Shown here one piece after another: positions 48,706-58,369 of a stretch of 64,000 nucleotides of DNA (its first letter is position 1; each line of letters opens with the position of its first letter). This stretch comes from an uncultured Myxococcales bacterium (GTDB lineage: Bacteria > Myxococcota_A > UBA9042 > DTJE01), in the NCBI GenBank assembly GCA_903847405.1, contig CAINDP010000044.1:20459-84458 (forward strand), written 5' to 3'. The notes under the pieces were generated by a model. The model ran no database searches and was not told where the DNA came from. It saw nothing but the letters and a program-made list of their open reading frames with translations. Made by a program: the position numbers and the translations under genes.

Positions 48706-50037
48706 CTAGGCTTGCGCCAGGACCACCGTGACGCGCAGGCCCCCATGGGACAGGTGCAGGTGCCGCGGCGCGCGCAGGCCCAGGGCATCGGCCGCCGCAG
48801 GGGAGGGCGCGACCACCGCCACCGACCAGCCCCACCAGGCCGACGTCAGGCGGCGCCCCACGCGACGGAAGAACGCGACCGGATCGTCGCCAGCGTCCTG
48901 GCGCAACCCGTAGGGCGGGTTCAGGACCACCAGGCCCGGAGGCAGGTCCGGGGCGGGCGTCGTGAAGAAGTCCGCCGCCTCGAACCGGATGTCCGGCCCG
49001 ACACCGGCACGCATCGCATGGCTGCGCGCCAGGTCCAGGACGGTCGCGTCCACGTCGCGGCACAGGATCGGGGCCGGCGCAGCGTCCAGGGCCGCCACGC
49101 CCGCAAGGCGCCGGAGGTGCTCCCAGGTCGCGGCGCGGTCGGACGGCCAATGGCGGAAGAGGAAGTCCCGCGAGCGCCCCGGGGGCAGGTGGCGGGCGAT
49201 GGCGGCCGCTTCCACGCCGAAGGTCCCGGAGCCGCACATCGGATCGGCCAGGACCCGGGTCCCGTCGTACCCGGCCGCCAGCAGGATCGTGGCCGCCAGG
49301 GTTTCCCGAAGGGGCGCACCGCCGTGCTCCAGCCGGAACCCGCGGCGATGCAGCAGTTCGCCGGACGAATCCAGGGAGAGGGTCAGACGGTTCCCGTCCA
49401 GGCGCGCCAGCAGCCGCTGGAGCGGCACGGGGGACGTCTCGGGGTCGCTCTCGTCGACAACGTCTTCCGCAGGACTGTCCACCCAGGTCGGGTCGGGGAG
49501 TCCCAGAGCGCGCAGGTGCCGGGCGATCGCGTCGCGCAGGGGGCGGCCCAGGAAGCCTCCTCCGAACAGCCGCGAACGGGACGTCGAGGCCTGGACCAGC
49601 AGCGGCACCCCCGCCGGAAGGAACGCTTCCCAGGGGCACTCGTGGGCTTCGCGGTAGACGTCCTCGGGGGCCCGGGCCGAAAAATCCATGACCCGCAGCC
49701 ACACCCGGTTGGCGGTGCGAAGGTGGAGGTTCGCGCGGTACCCGGCCTCCAGCTTCCCCCAGAACGTCACGCCGCCCGGGATGGCGGCCACGTCCTCCAG
49801 GCCAAGGGCGCGGGCCTCGACGACCAGCACGGGCTCGACGCCGGGGGCACAGGCGGCGAACCACCCGTGGACCGGGGCGTGGACGTGGCGCTTGACGCGA
49901 CGTTCCAGGTTGACCACATCGGGCGGCGCCGCCGACGGGGCCGTGGCGGCTTCGGGCAAGGCGCCCTGGGCGCGGCCCGATCGATCCAACGCTGCCTGGA
50001 CACGAACCCGAGGGGAATTGGGAGGGCGCTTTTTCAT
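48706..50037 (-). CDS. THUMP-type class I SAM-dependent rRNA (guanine-N2) methyltransferase, RlmL/Trm14-like
   Basis: DPMCGSGTFGVEAAAIA, NPPYGLR motif; N-terminal THUMP-like region. Confidence 0.85.
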   Translation of the reverse strand: MKKRPPNSPRVRVQAALDRSGRAQGALPEAATAPSAAPPDVVNLERRVKRHVHAPVHGWFAACAPGVEPVLVVEARALGLEDVAAIPGGVTFWGKLEAGYRANLHLRTANRVWLRVMDFSARAPEDVYREAHECPWEAFLPAGVPLLVQASTSRSRLFGGGFLGRPLRDAIARHLRALGLPDPTWVDSPAEDVVDESDPETSPVPLQRLLARLDGNRLTLSLDSSGELLHRRGFRLEHGGAPLRETLAATILLAAGYDGTRVLADPMCGSGTFGVEAAAIARHLPPGRSRDFLFRHWPSDRAATWEHLRRLAGVAALDAAPAPILCRDVDATVLDLARSHAMRAGVGPDIRFEAADFFTTPAPDLPPGLVVLNPPYGLRQDAGDDPVAFFRRVGRRLTSAWWGWSVAVVAPSPAAADALGLRAPRHLHLSHGGLRVTVVLAQA

Positions 50038-50155
50038 GGGCGCAGTGTATCACCTCCGCCGTCGCGCTTGTCATCGCACGCGCCCGATGGTAGGGATGTT
50101 CCGCCCCGGAGGCCTCCTCGGCCCCGACGCTCTTCCCTCAACCAGGAGACCTGGC

Positions 50156-51523
50156 ATGGCGACCCCGATGGCGGCCGGCCCCGCGACCTCCGATCCCCGC
50201 GTCCTGTGGCGCTGGCAGGTGCAGACCTTCGCCCTGCTGTGGACCGCGTACGCGTCCTACTACCTCTGCCGCATGAACTTCGCGGTCGCACAGCCGTTGA
50301 TCCTGGCCGAGTTCCCCGACTGGTCGGCGGCGCAGGTCGGCTGGATCCCCTCGGTCTACGCCGCGGTCTACGCCGTGGGGCAGTTCGTCAACGGCCAACT
50401 GGGCGAGAAACTGGGCGCCCGGCGCATGATGACGGTCGCGATGGCCCTGGCGGCGCTGTCGAACCTGGCGTTCTCGATGACGTCCTCGTACACCATGATG
50501 CTGGTGCTGTGGGGCATCAACGGCTACGCGCAGTCCGCGGGCTGGGCCCTGGTCGTCAAGACGCTGACGAACTGGACGCCGTCGAAGCGCCGGGGCCTCC
50601 TGGTGGGCCTGATCTCGACCAGCTACCAGGTGGGCAACGTGATCGCGTGGCTGCTGGCCGGCGTCCTTGCCGAGCAGTACGGCTGGCGCACCGCCTTCTG
50701 GCTTCCCTCGATCCTGCTCGCCGTGATGGGCATCATCTTTGCCATCGGCTTGCGCAACAGTCCCCAGGACGCGGGTCTCCCCCCCGTGCGGGACGACCTG
50801 GGAAACGGCACGACCACCGATTCCAACGGTGTCGTCGTCGACAACGATCGTCCGCTGTCCGCCGCGGAAGTCCTGCGCCTGACGTTCGCGAACAGGATCC
50901 TGTGGGTTCTGGGCCTGGGCTACTTCTGCGCGAACTCGGTGCGGTACGCCTTCATGAACTGGGCCGTGACCTACATGAACGACTTCCACGGCCAGTCGAT
51001 CAAGGGCAGCGCGTTCACCGCGGTCGCCCTGCCGTTGATCGGGGCGGTCGGCGCCGTGTCGGCCGGATGGTTCTCGGACCGGCTCTTCGGCGGCCGTCGG
51101 GCGCCCGTGTGTGCCATCAGCCTGTACTTCCTGGCGGCCGTCTGCCTGGGCTTCATCTTCATTCCCAAGGGCCAGTGGATGGTCGCCACGGCGATGCTGG
51201 GCCTGGCCGGCTTCCTGATCTACGGGCCCGACATGCTGATGAGCGGCGCGGCCACGGCCGACGTCCATCCCCGGGCCACCGCGGCCGCGACCGGCTTCAC
51301 CATGTCCCTGGGCGCGGCCGGCTCCATCCTGTCCGGCGCCGGCGTCGGCTACCTCAAGGACATCTCCCCAAATCTGGTCCTCTCCCTCCAGTCCATCGCC
51401 CCGCCCTCCATCGGACCCCTCCTGGGCGAATGGACCGTGATCTTCCTGGTCCTGGCAGGACTCTCCATGGTCCCTGCCACCCTCATGGTCACTATCTGGA
51501 ACGCGCGTCCCAAGGGGGCGTAA
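50156..51523 (+). CDS. MFS transporter, sugar-phosphate antiporter-like
   Basis: 455 aa, ~12 TM; LLWTAYASYYLCRMNFAVAQPLIL, GQFVNGQLGEKLGARRMMTV, SAGWFSDRLFGGRRAPV. Confidence 0.9.
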   Translation: MATPMAAGPATSDPRVLWRWQVQTFALLWTAYASYYLCRMNFAVAQPLILAEFPDWSAAQVGWIPSVYAAVYAVGQFVNGQLGEKLGARRMMTVAMALAALSNLAFSMTSSYTMMLVLWGINGYAQSAGWALVVKTLTNWTPSKRRGLLVGLISTSYQVGNVIAWLLAGVLAEQYGWRTAFWLPSILLAVMGIIFAIGLRNSPQDAGLPPVRDDLGNGTTTDSNGVVVDNDRPLSAAEVLRLTFANRILWVLGLGYFCANSVRYAFMNWAVTYMNDFHGQSIKGSAFTAVALPLIGAVGAVSAGWFSDRLFGGRRAPVCAISLYFLAAVCLGFIFIPKGQWMVATAMLGLAGFLIYGPDMLMSGAATADVHPRATAAATGFTMSLGAAGSILSGAGVGYLKDISPNLVLSLQSIAPPSIGPLLGEWTVIFLVLAGLSMVPATLMVTIWNARPKGA

Positions 51524-52275
51524 GCCCCCCGGAAACCTCGCTCCAGCGACCCAACGACTACCGGGATTGCGCTCCTTGCTTGGGGCAGGGCTGGGCGGGC
51601 CGGGTGCGGTGCGCGTGGGATTGTGGATGGGCCGGTTTCGGGGGTGCCCCTCCGGGGACGGCGTGCCCGGGGGCGTTGCCCCCGTTCCCGCCTCTGTCCT
51701 CGCCGGCGGCATTTCTTTGGTGCCCCCTCAAGGTGCCGCCGGCTGCGGAGCCCCTCCGCGGCACTCCCGAACCCGGCCCACCGCTGTTCTCACGGGGGAC
51801 AGGCCGGCCCGCCCAGGGCCCCCGCAAGTCGCGGCGTTTCCGGGGTCGGTGGGTGCGTGGAATCGCGCTTTCGCCAGGGCCTACCCCAATCTGGGACGGA
51901 CGCGGTTCGCCGGCAAGCCGGCGTTGTCGTTCTACGGGGGAAGGGAGCAGGAACAGAGCCGGCCCGGCCTCGACAGAGATCCGCGGGCCGGGTCCGGGGG
52001 TGCCAACGGGGAAGCCTCCGGAGGCGCGGTCCACCTTGGGGGGGAAATAATGATTGGACCGCGCCGAGTAGGCAGTTGCCGGCTGGGGGCAGCGCCCCCG
52101 GCCGGACAACGGTTCTCCCGTGGCACCACCGGGACCCGGCCCTCCACGATGTAACGGCCTGGCGATCCTTGTTCCAATTCCCTGTTCCAGGGACCCTGCC
52201 AAACAGCGCGCAAGACGGCCGATCTTTCGAATCGACAGGATTGGGGGGAAGGTGCGGTCGGAAGGGGGGATGGCT

Positions 52276-53022
52276 CTACCGGACCCAGGTGCTCCAGCCG
52301 CGCTGGCGGGCCAGTGTCATCATGTCGTTTTCGGGCTCGCCCTTTGTTCCTACGACCAGGCGCCAGCGGGCCGCGTCGAGCAGCTCGTTGTCGCCCATGC
52401 TGTCGCCGATGGCGAAGGAGGCCATGCCCACGTTGGCGTCCAGGGTTTCGACCTTGCCGGCGTTGCACGTCAACGGCAGCACCAGGCGGTCGCTGACGAC
52501 CAGGCCCTTGCCGGCGACGTGATCCAGCTCGGTTTCGATGCCGTAGGCGCCGTCCACGTCAACGCCCATGTACAGCAGGGCGCGGCGGACGATCCAGGTG
52601 CAGCTGGAGCTGACGACGTAGACCTTCAGGTCGCCTTCCTCGCGCATCCCGTTGATCAGGTCCGCCATCTTCGGGCTGTAGTGGGGCCACTTCGAGGCGA
52701 CCAGGTCGATCCAGGAGGACAGGTCGGCGAACTCGATGCCCGCCATGCACTGGACCGCAAAGCCGTACGCCTTGTTCCGATCCTTCTTCAGCATCCGCTC
52801 GTAGGTGGTCCAGACCTTGGGGTCCAGGACGGGCGGATCGTCGGGGTCCTCGGACTGCGTCAGCAGTTCCATGAAGAACTCGCCGATGTCGTTCTTCCAC
52901 AGCGTCCGGTCGGCGTCGAACGCCACGATCCGCGAGTGGTCCTTCGACTGGACCGCCTCCATGACGTCGGCCTGGAAGCGCTTCGGGAACCCTTGCAGCC
53001 AATCGGGGTAGGTCGGATTCAT
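52276..53022 (-). CDS. HAD-superfamily phosphatase (phosphoserine phosphatase-like)
   Basis: IVAFDADRTLWKNDIGEFF motif I; VYVVSSSCTWIVR; ASFAIGDSMGDNELLDAA. Confidence 0.9.
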   Translation of the reverse strand: MNPTYPDWLQGFPKRFQADVMEAVQSKDHSRIVAFDADRTLWKNDIGEFFMELLTQSEDPDDPPVLDPKVWTTYERMLKKDRNKAYGFAVQCMAGIEFADLSSWIDLVASKWPHYSPKMADLINGMREEGDLKVYVVSSSCTWIVRRALLYMGVDVDGAYGIETELDHVAGKGLVVSDRLVLPLTCNAGKVETLDANVGMASFAIGDSMGDNELLDAARWRLVVGTKGEPENDMMTLARQRGWSTWVR

Positions 53023-53077
53023 TCGAGGATCCCTCGATGGAAGATGCGCGCATTAGAGTCCAGGGCCCCGGGCGTTG

Positions 53078-55759
53078 TCAACGGGACCCGGCCCTCGATC
53101 GCTCGAAAGCAAGCAGCAGCGCGGCTTCCAGCTGCGAAAGGGAGTACGGCTTCTGCAGGAACACGGTCGGGTGCCCCTCGACCTGCAGTTCCGGTACGGC
53201 CTCCTTGCTGTAGCCGCTGGTCAGGAGGATCGGGATTCGGGGGTTCACCGCCCGGATCAGGCGATGAACCTCGGCGCCACCCCTGCGGGGCATCGTCAGG
53301 TCCAGGATGACCGCCACCAGGTCCGGTCGGGACTGGAACGCCGCCCAGGCGGCGTCGCCGTCCGCGGCGTCCACCACCGTCATGCCGAATCGCTGGACCA
53401 TCTGTCGGGTCGCGTCCCGGACCGCGGGCTCGTCCTCCGCCAACAGCAGGGGCCCGCGAAGCGTCCGGACATCGACCTCGTCCCGGTGGGCCGTGTCCGG
53501 TCCGCGAACGGCAGACGGATCCACCGGAAAGTGGACCCGGAACAGGGTGCCCCGGCCCGGCTGGGACTGGATTTCGATGCCCGCCCGGTGGGCGCGCAGG
53601 ATGCCCCGCATGGCCGAAAGCCCCAGCCCCCGGCCCGCGGGCTTGGTCGTGAAGAACGGATCGAAGATCCGCGCCAGGACCTCCTGGGTCATTCCCATGC
53701 CGTTGTCCCGCACCGCCAGGGTCACGTAGGCCCCCGCCGCAAGACCCTGGCCGGGCATCAGGCGTTCGATGTCCTCCGCGGTCAGGAACGTCGCCCGGGT
53801 CGAAAGCTGCACGCAGCCGGCCTCGGCGCCGATGGCCTCGCTGGCGTTCGTAACCAGGTTCATCACGACCTGCTGCAACTGGACCGGGTCCCCACGGACG
53901 GCAGGCAGCCCCGGGGCCAGATCCTGCTCCAGGGTCACCTTCGTCAGGCGGCTGACGCCCAGCAGCCCGCTCATCTCCTCGACCAGGGCGTTCAGGTCCA
54001 CCTGCTCGACCTGGAACGACGCGTGACCGGAGTACGCCAGGAGTTGCCTGGCCAGGCTGGCTGCCCGCTGGATGCTGGCATCCATGCGCTCCAGGAAGTG
54101 CGACGGGTCCTTTCCCTCGTCCACGGCCAGCCGGCACAGCCCCTGGTACCCCTGGATCGACGTCAGCAGGTTGTTGAAATCGTGGGCGATCCCGCCCGCC
54201 AGCAATCCCAGGCCCTCCAGCTTCTGCGCCTGGAGGTGGGCGTCCTCCTGGGCCCGACGCTCGGAAACGTCACGGGCCACCCAGACCACGCAGGCGCGCC
54301 CGTCCACCTCGATGCCCATGGGCGCGACGCGTGCCTCGAAACGCACCAGCCCACGGGCGGTGTCGAGGGCGTATTCCAGCGATTCCACCCGGGCCTTGTC
54401 CAGGGAGCGTCGGATCGTCGAAATCACCTCGGTCGCGACCCCGGTCGGCAGCAGTTCCTGGACCGTTCGGCCGACCAGTTCGTCGGAGGCCTGGGACAGC
54501 CCGGATCGCTCGCCGTTGTGGACCTCGATGAACCGCCCGTCGGAATCCAGGACCAGGATGCCGTCGGGCATGACCTGGGTGACGGCGCGCAGCCGCGACT
54601 CGCTGCGGCGAAGCTGCTCGGTCATGCGATCCGCCAGGTCCCGCGCCCGCAGGCCGGTCCGGCTGATCGATCGGACCAGCGCCGCCAGCAGCAGGGCGAT
54701 CAGCAGGAATGCCGTCCCGACGATCCAGGGCAGTGCGATTTCGGGACCGTGGAAAAAGGTCGGTCCGGCGCTGAACTCCAGCGCCCACCTGCGGCCGGCC
54801 ACCAACCGCTCGACGTGCTCGTCCGGGCCGCCGGGCGCCAGGCGGTGCCACCAGCGCAAGGGGAGATCCCGGCCGCCCTCCAGGAACGGTTGCGGTCCAC
54901 CGGGCCCCGAAACGTCGGACATGCTGACCCGCACGCCGTCCACGGACAGGCGCCCGGTGGCGTCCTGGGCCAGCAACCGCAGCAGGAACACGGCGTTCAC
55001 GTACCCCGTGAAGTGCTCTCGGCGTTCTTCCGCGGTGTCCGGCACCACGGTGCCGTCGTACAGCGCCAGACGAAGGATCAGCCCGGGGCCTGCCGTCGGT
55101 GCCTGCATCACCGGCATCGGTGCGCTGGCCCGCAGCTCCCCCGAGTCCCGGGCCTCGATCAACGACGCCCGTTGCTGTTGGGAACTGGCGGAATTGAATC
55201 CCAGAACGGCAGAATTGACGCCTTCCGGCTCGCCGTACAGGACGATCGTGTCGTCGCCGAATCCCGCACCCGGGTGGATGTGCAGACCGGGGTTTCCATG
55301 CTCGGTTCGAAGCCGCTCCTCGAGGGCCTCCAGCCCGCCCTCGGGAACCGGGACTCCGTACGAAACCCCCAGCAGCCCCGGGTACCGGTCGTCCAGGCCC
55401 ATGGCCCGCAGGAGGATCCGGAAGCGCTGCCGGTCCAGGCGTCCGTTCGCCTGCTCGAATCCCCGCACCCCCCGCAGGAGGTCTTCGCAGACCCGCAGCC
55501 GCTCGGACAGCCGTCCCAGGGACTCGACCACGGCGGCGTCGAACCGTGCCTGCGCGCGCTTTTCCTGGAGGGCTCGGACGACCTGAAAGCCGCCGAGGCT
55601 GGCGGCAATCCCGCCGATCAGGATCCAGCCCGCCAGTCCCGGGCGAAATTGGAGCGTCCCGAGTCGGCTTCGGCTCCGGCGAGAGTCTCCCGTGGAAACC
55701 CATCGCCTACGCCTGCGCGCTCGGGAGGAGCAGATGCGGAGGACATCGCGGACATTCAT
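53078..55759 (-). CDS. hybrid histidine kinase (CHASE, PAS, HisKA, HATPase, REC)
   Basis: CHASE-like VLYGEPEGVNSAVLGFNSASSQQQRASLIEARDSGELRAS; GIAHDFNNLLTSIQGY; NLVTNASEAIG; REC LLAEDEPAVRDATRQMVQRFG...VILDLTMPRRGG. Confidence 0.92.
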   Translation of the reverse strand: MNVRDVLRICSSRARRRRRWVSTGDSRRSRSRLGTLQFRPGLAGWILIGGIAASLGGFQVVRALQEKRAQARFDAAVVESLGRLSERLRVCEDLLRGVRGFEQANGRLDRQRFRILLRAMGLDDRYPGLLGVSYGVPVPEGGLEALEERLRTEHGNPGLHIHPGAGFGDDTIVLYGEPEGVNSAVLGFNSASSQQQRASLIEARDSGELRASAPMPVMQAPTAGPGLILRLALYDGTVVPDTAEERREHFTGYVNAVFLLRLLAQDATGRLSVDGVRVSMSDVSGPGGPQPFLEGGRDLPLRWWHRLAPGGPDEHVERLVAGRRWALEFSAGPTFFHGPEIALPWIVGTAFLLIALLLAALVRSISRTGLRARDLADRMTEQLRRSESRLRAVTQVMPDGILVLDSDGRFIEVHNGERSGLSQASDELVGRTVQELLPTGVATEVISTIRRSLDKARVESLEYALDTARGLVRFEARVAPMGIEVDGRACVVWVARDVSERRAQEDAHLQAQKLEGLGLLAGGIAHDFNNLLTSIQGYQGLCRLAVDEGKDPSHFLERMDASIQRAASLARQLLAYSGHASFQVEQVDLNALVEEMSGLLGVSRLTKVTLEQDLAPGLPAVRGDPVQLQQVVMNLVTNASEAIGAEAGCVQLSTRATFLTAEDIERLMPGQGLAAGAYVTLAVRDNGMGMTQEVLARIFDPFFTTKPAGRGLGLSAMRGILRAHRAGIEIQSQPGRGTLFRVHFPVDPSAVRGPDTAHRDEVDVRTLRGPLLLAEDEPAVRDATRQMVQRFGMTVVDAADGDAAWAAFQSRPDLVAVILDLTMPRRGGAEVHRLIRAVNPRIPILLTSGYSKEAVPELQVEGHPTVFLQKPYSLSQLEAALLLAFERSRAGSR
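55648..55735 (-). repeat. dispersed structured repeat copy E, in frame within the kinase N-terminus
   Basis: ttggagcgtcccgagtcggcttcggctccggcgagagtctcccgtggaaacccatcgcctacgcctgcgcgctcgggag. Confidence 0.92.
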
Positions 55760-55879
55760 GACGGAGCCTCTTGAACGTTCCGATTCCTGATAGCGGACGA
55801 TAGCACGTCGGCTTCGGGGCTGGTATCCTTCGCCCCGCGGCGCCGGACGGGCTCCCGCACGGGACTTGCGAGGTTCGTC

Positions 55880-56704
55880 ATGATCGAAACCACCCCCGGG
55901 GCTTTCGCCTGGCTGCAGCGGATCCGCGCCTTCGCGCTGGACATGGACGGGACGACCTACCTGGGCGGGCGGCTGCTGCCGGGTGCCCGGGACTTCGTGG
56001 ACCTCATGATCGCCCGCGAAACGCCGTTCACGTTCCTGACGAACAACTCGTCGAAGAGTCGGGCGGAGTACGGGCGCAAGCTGCTGGGCCTGGGCCTGCC
56101 CTGCGGCCCTGAGCGCGTGATGACCTCGGGCGAGGCCACCATCCGGTACCTCCTGCGCGAGCGGCCCGGGCAGCGGGTCTACCTGGCCGCCACGCCGTCC
56201 TTCGAGGCCGAGGTGAGGGAGGCCGGCATCGTGCTGGCCGAAGGGCGGGCGGATGCGGACGTGGCGGTGCTGGGTTACGACACCACGCTGACCTTCGATC
56301 GGCTCGTGGCCCTGTGCGACCTGGTGCGGGACGGGAAGCCCCTGGTGGCGACCCACCCCGACGTGAACTGCCCGGTCGACGGCGGGTACTGGCCCGACGT
56401 GGGCGCGTTCCTGGCCCTGATCGAGCGTTCCACCGGCCGGGGCGCGGACCTGGTCGTGGGCAAGCCCGGCCCCCTCATGGTGACGGCCCTGTGCGAACGA
56501 CTGGACCTTCCCGCCGGGGACATCGCCTACGTCGGCGACCGGCTGTACACCGACGTCGCGATGGCGCGGCGCTCGGGCATGCTGGCCGTGCTGGTGCTGT
56601 CCGGCGAAACGACGCTGAAGGACCTGGAAGGAACGCCCGAGCCGCCCGACCTGGTGGTGACGGGCCTGGACGAACTGACGCTGCTGCTGTCGACGCCCCG
56701 GTGA
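55880..56704 (+). CDS. HAD-IIA family hydrolase (NagD/PGP-like)
   Basis: FALDMDGTTYLGGRLLPGARDF, FLTNNSSKSRAEYGRKL, GKPGPLMVTALCERL, YVGDRLYTDVAMARRSGMLAVLVLSGETT. Confidence 0.93.
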   Translation: MIETTPGAFAWLQRIRAFALDMDGTTYLGGRLLPGARDFVDLMIARETPFTFLTNNSSKSRAEYGRKLLGLGLPCGPERVMTSGEATIRYLLRERPGQRVYLAATPSFEAEVREAGIVLAEGRADADVAVLGYDTTLTFDRLVALCDLVRDGKPLVATHPDVNCPVDGGYWPDVGAFLALIERSTGRGADLVVGKPGPLMVTALCERLDLPAGDIAYVGDRLYTDVAMARRSGMLAVLVLSGETTLKDLEGTPEPPDLVVTGLDELTLLLSTPR

Positions 56705-56725
56705 ACGTCGCGAAGGCCCCGGCCC

Positions 56726-58369
56726 CTACAGGATCTGCCAACTGAAGCGCAGCAGAACGCGGTGCTCGGTCTGAAGGCGATCCGATCGGTCCCGATCGTC
56801 CACCAGCCGGAAGATGTAGTTCACCGACACGAACGACGCCAGGCGGATCCCCACGTTGCTGTCCCAGTCGATGATCGGGTGGGCCCAGTCGCTGAACGGC
56901 TCCAGGACGTCCAGTTCGGTGGTCGCCAGGACCCACCGCGTGATGCGCAGCGAACCCACGAAGGTCGCCTCGGCCCCGACCTGGTAGGCGTTGCCGCGAC
57001 GGCGCACGTCCAGCCTGCGGGGGGTGTCCGTGAACGCGCTGGCGGTCAGCAGCCCCCGCGTGTACAGGGCGCGCCCGCCGATGCCCACGCGGATGTTGGC
57101 GTCGAACCAGTACGAACCGGTCACCAGGAACCCCAGGCCCGCGCCGGCCTTCAGCTCGCTGGGCGACAGGGACGGCGACAGTTGGTATTGGCCCTTGTGC
57201 GTCCCCAGGCTGCCGATCGGCGCCCCGTTCGCGTCCACCTCGCGCACTTCGGTGGCCTCGTCGAGGTAGGTGGTTCCCGGGAACAGCGAGGTCGCGGCGC
57301 CGACGCGCACGTACGGTCCCAGCCAGGGAAGGACGCGGTACACGTACAGCGCGTCCAGTTTGACCTCGTCCAGGTCCTTCTGGAACGGCTGCGAGGGAAC
57401 CTTGATCTGCTTTTCTTCCAGCTTCAGGCGCAGGTACAGGTAGTGCTTCAGCGGCTTGTACTGGGCCAGGAAGTCGAAGTAGCCGCCCAGGGTGAAACCG
57501 TTGCCCGACGGGAAGCCGACCATGTCCGAGCGGCGGTTGAACTCGGCATCCGCGCCCAGGACCAGGTGGATGCGCCAGTCCTTCGGCAGCAGGGATTTCG
57601 ATCCGACGGGTTCCACCTGGCCCGCGCCCAGGAACGACCCATCCTCGCGGCTCATGACCAGGCTCAGGTTCACCTGCTCGCCCGGAAGCACGCGGAAGGA
57701 GTAGAAGTCCCGTCGCGCCTGGGGGCTGCCGCCCGCCCGGATCAGCAGGTAGGCGCCGGGCTCCAGGATCCAGGTGCGCACCTCCTCGCCCAGTTCGACG
57801 TCCGCCCCCAGGCCCATGCCCAGGTTGCGCCGTTCGGGCAGCCGGAGCAGTTCGTACGAGCCGCGGAAGGGGGTCGAGCGCTCGTCCACGACCTGGATGA
57901 CGACCGCCGACCACGTGGCCGGGACGACGGTGGTCAGGCCCTCCTTGACCAGCACGCGCCGCCGGAAGCGCTCGGCCATGACGCCGGAGCCCAGGCGGAT
58001 TTCGTAGATTCCCGGGTCCAGGATGGCGCGGCGACCGGGCGCCACGGTCTGGAGGATGCTGCCGTCGCGGACCACCAGCCATGGCGGTTCCAGGCGGGGA
58101 TCGGTCATGGAAGGGACGAACACCGCGCCCTTGCCCGGGGGAATCAGGGTGCCGTCCAGTTCCAGTTGTTCGCGGGGCGGGGGGGAATCCCAGGTTTCCG
58201 GGCGCTCGCCGGGCGCGGGGGCCGGAGGCTGCGGGAGGGCCGTCGCCACCGGTTCCGGGGCATCGGCCACCGGCAGGTCTTCCGCACGGGCCGTACGCCC
58301 CGGCATCACCAGGCACGTCGCCACGATGACCAGGAGCAGCAGTTCCCCCTGCCGGCGCGATGGGCTCAT
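56726..58369 (-). CDS. secreted/outer-membrane beta-barrel-like protein with Pro-rich N-terminus
   Basis: Signal peptide ending ARAE; alternating amphipathic strands with YxF/YxW patterns in the C-terminal half. ATGA-type overlap with the upstream gene. Confidence 0.65.
   Translation of the reverse strand: MSPSRRQGELLLLVIVATCLVMPGRTARAEDLPVADAPEPVATALPQPPAPAPGERPETWDSPPPREQLELDGTLIPPGKGAVFVPSMTDPRLEPPWLVVRDGSILQTVAPGRRAILDPGIYEIRLGSGVMAERFRRRVLVKEGLTTVVPATWSAVVIQVVDERSTPFRGSYELLRLPERRNLGMGLGADVELGEEVRTWILEPGAYLLIRAGGSPQARRDFYSFRVLPGEQVNLSLVMSREDGSFLGAGQVEPVGSKSLLPKDWRIHLVLGADAEFNRRSDMVGFPSGNGFTLGGYFDFLAQYKPLKHYLYLRLKLEEKQIKVPSQPFQKDLDEVKLDALYVYRVLPWLGPYVRVGAATSLFPGTTYLDEATEVREVDANGAPIGSLGTHKGQYQLSPSLSPSELKAGAGLGFLVTGSYWFDANIRVGIGGRALYTRGLLTASAFTDTPRRLDVRRRGNAYQVGAEATFVGSLRITRWVLATTELDVLEPFSDWAHPIIDWDSNVGIRLASFVSVNYIFRLVDDRDRSDRLQTEHRVLLRFSWQIL

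Noticed and set aside
52045-52075. attggaccgcgccgagtaggcag similarity to the repeat tail
   Set aside because: Partial match without the inner hairpin; too weak to count as a copy.
51558-52202. 214-aa minus-strand ORF in the gene-poor region
   Set aside because: Gly/Pro/Arg low-complexity sequence, no SD or domain; the plus-strand frames there are equally open.
53075-55774. 899-aa plus-strand ORF
   Set aside because: Antisense to the hybrid kinase, which has HisKA, HATPase and REC motifs.
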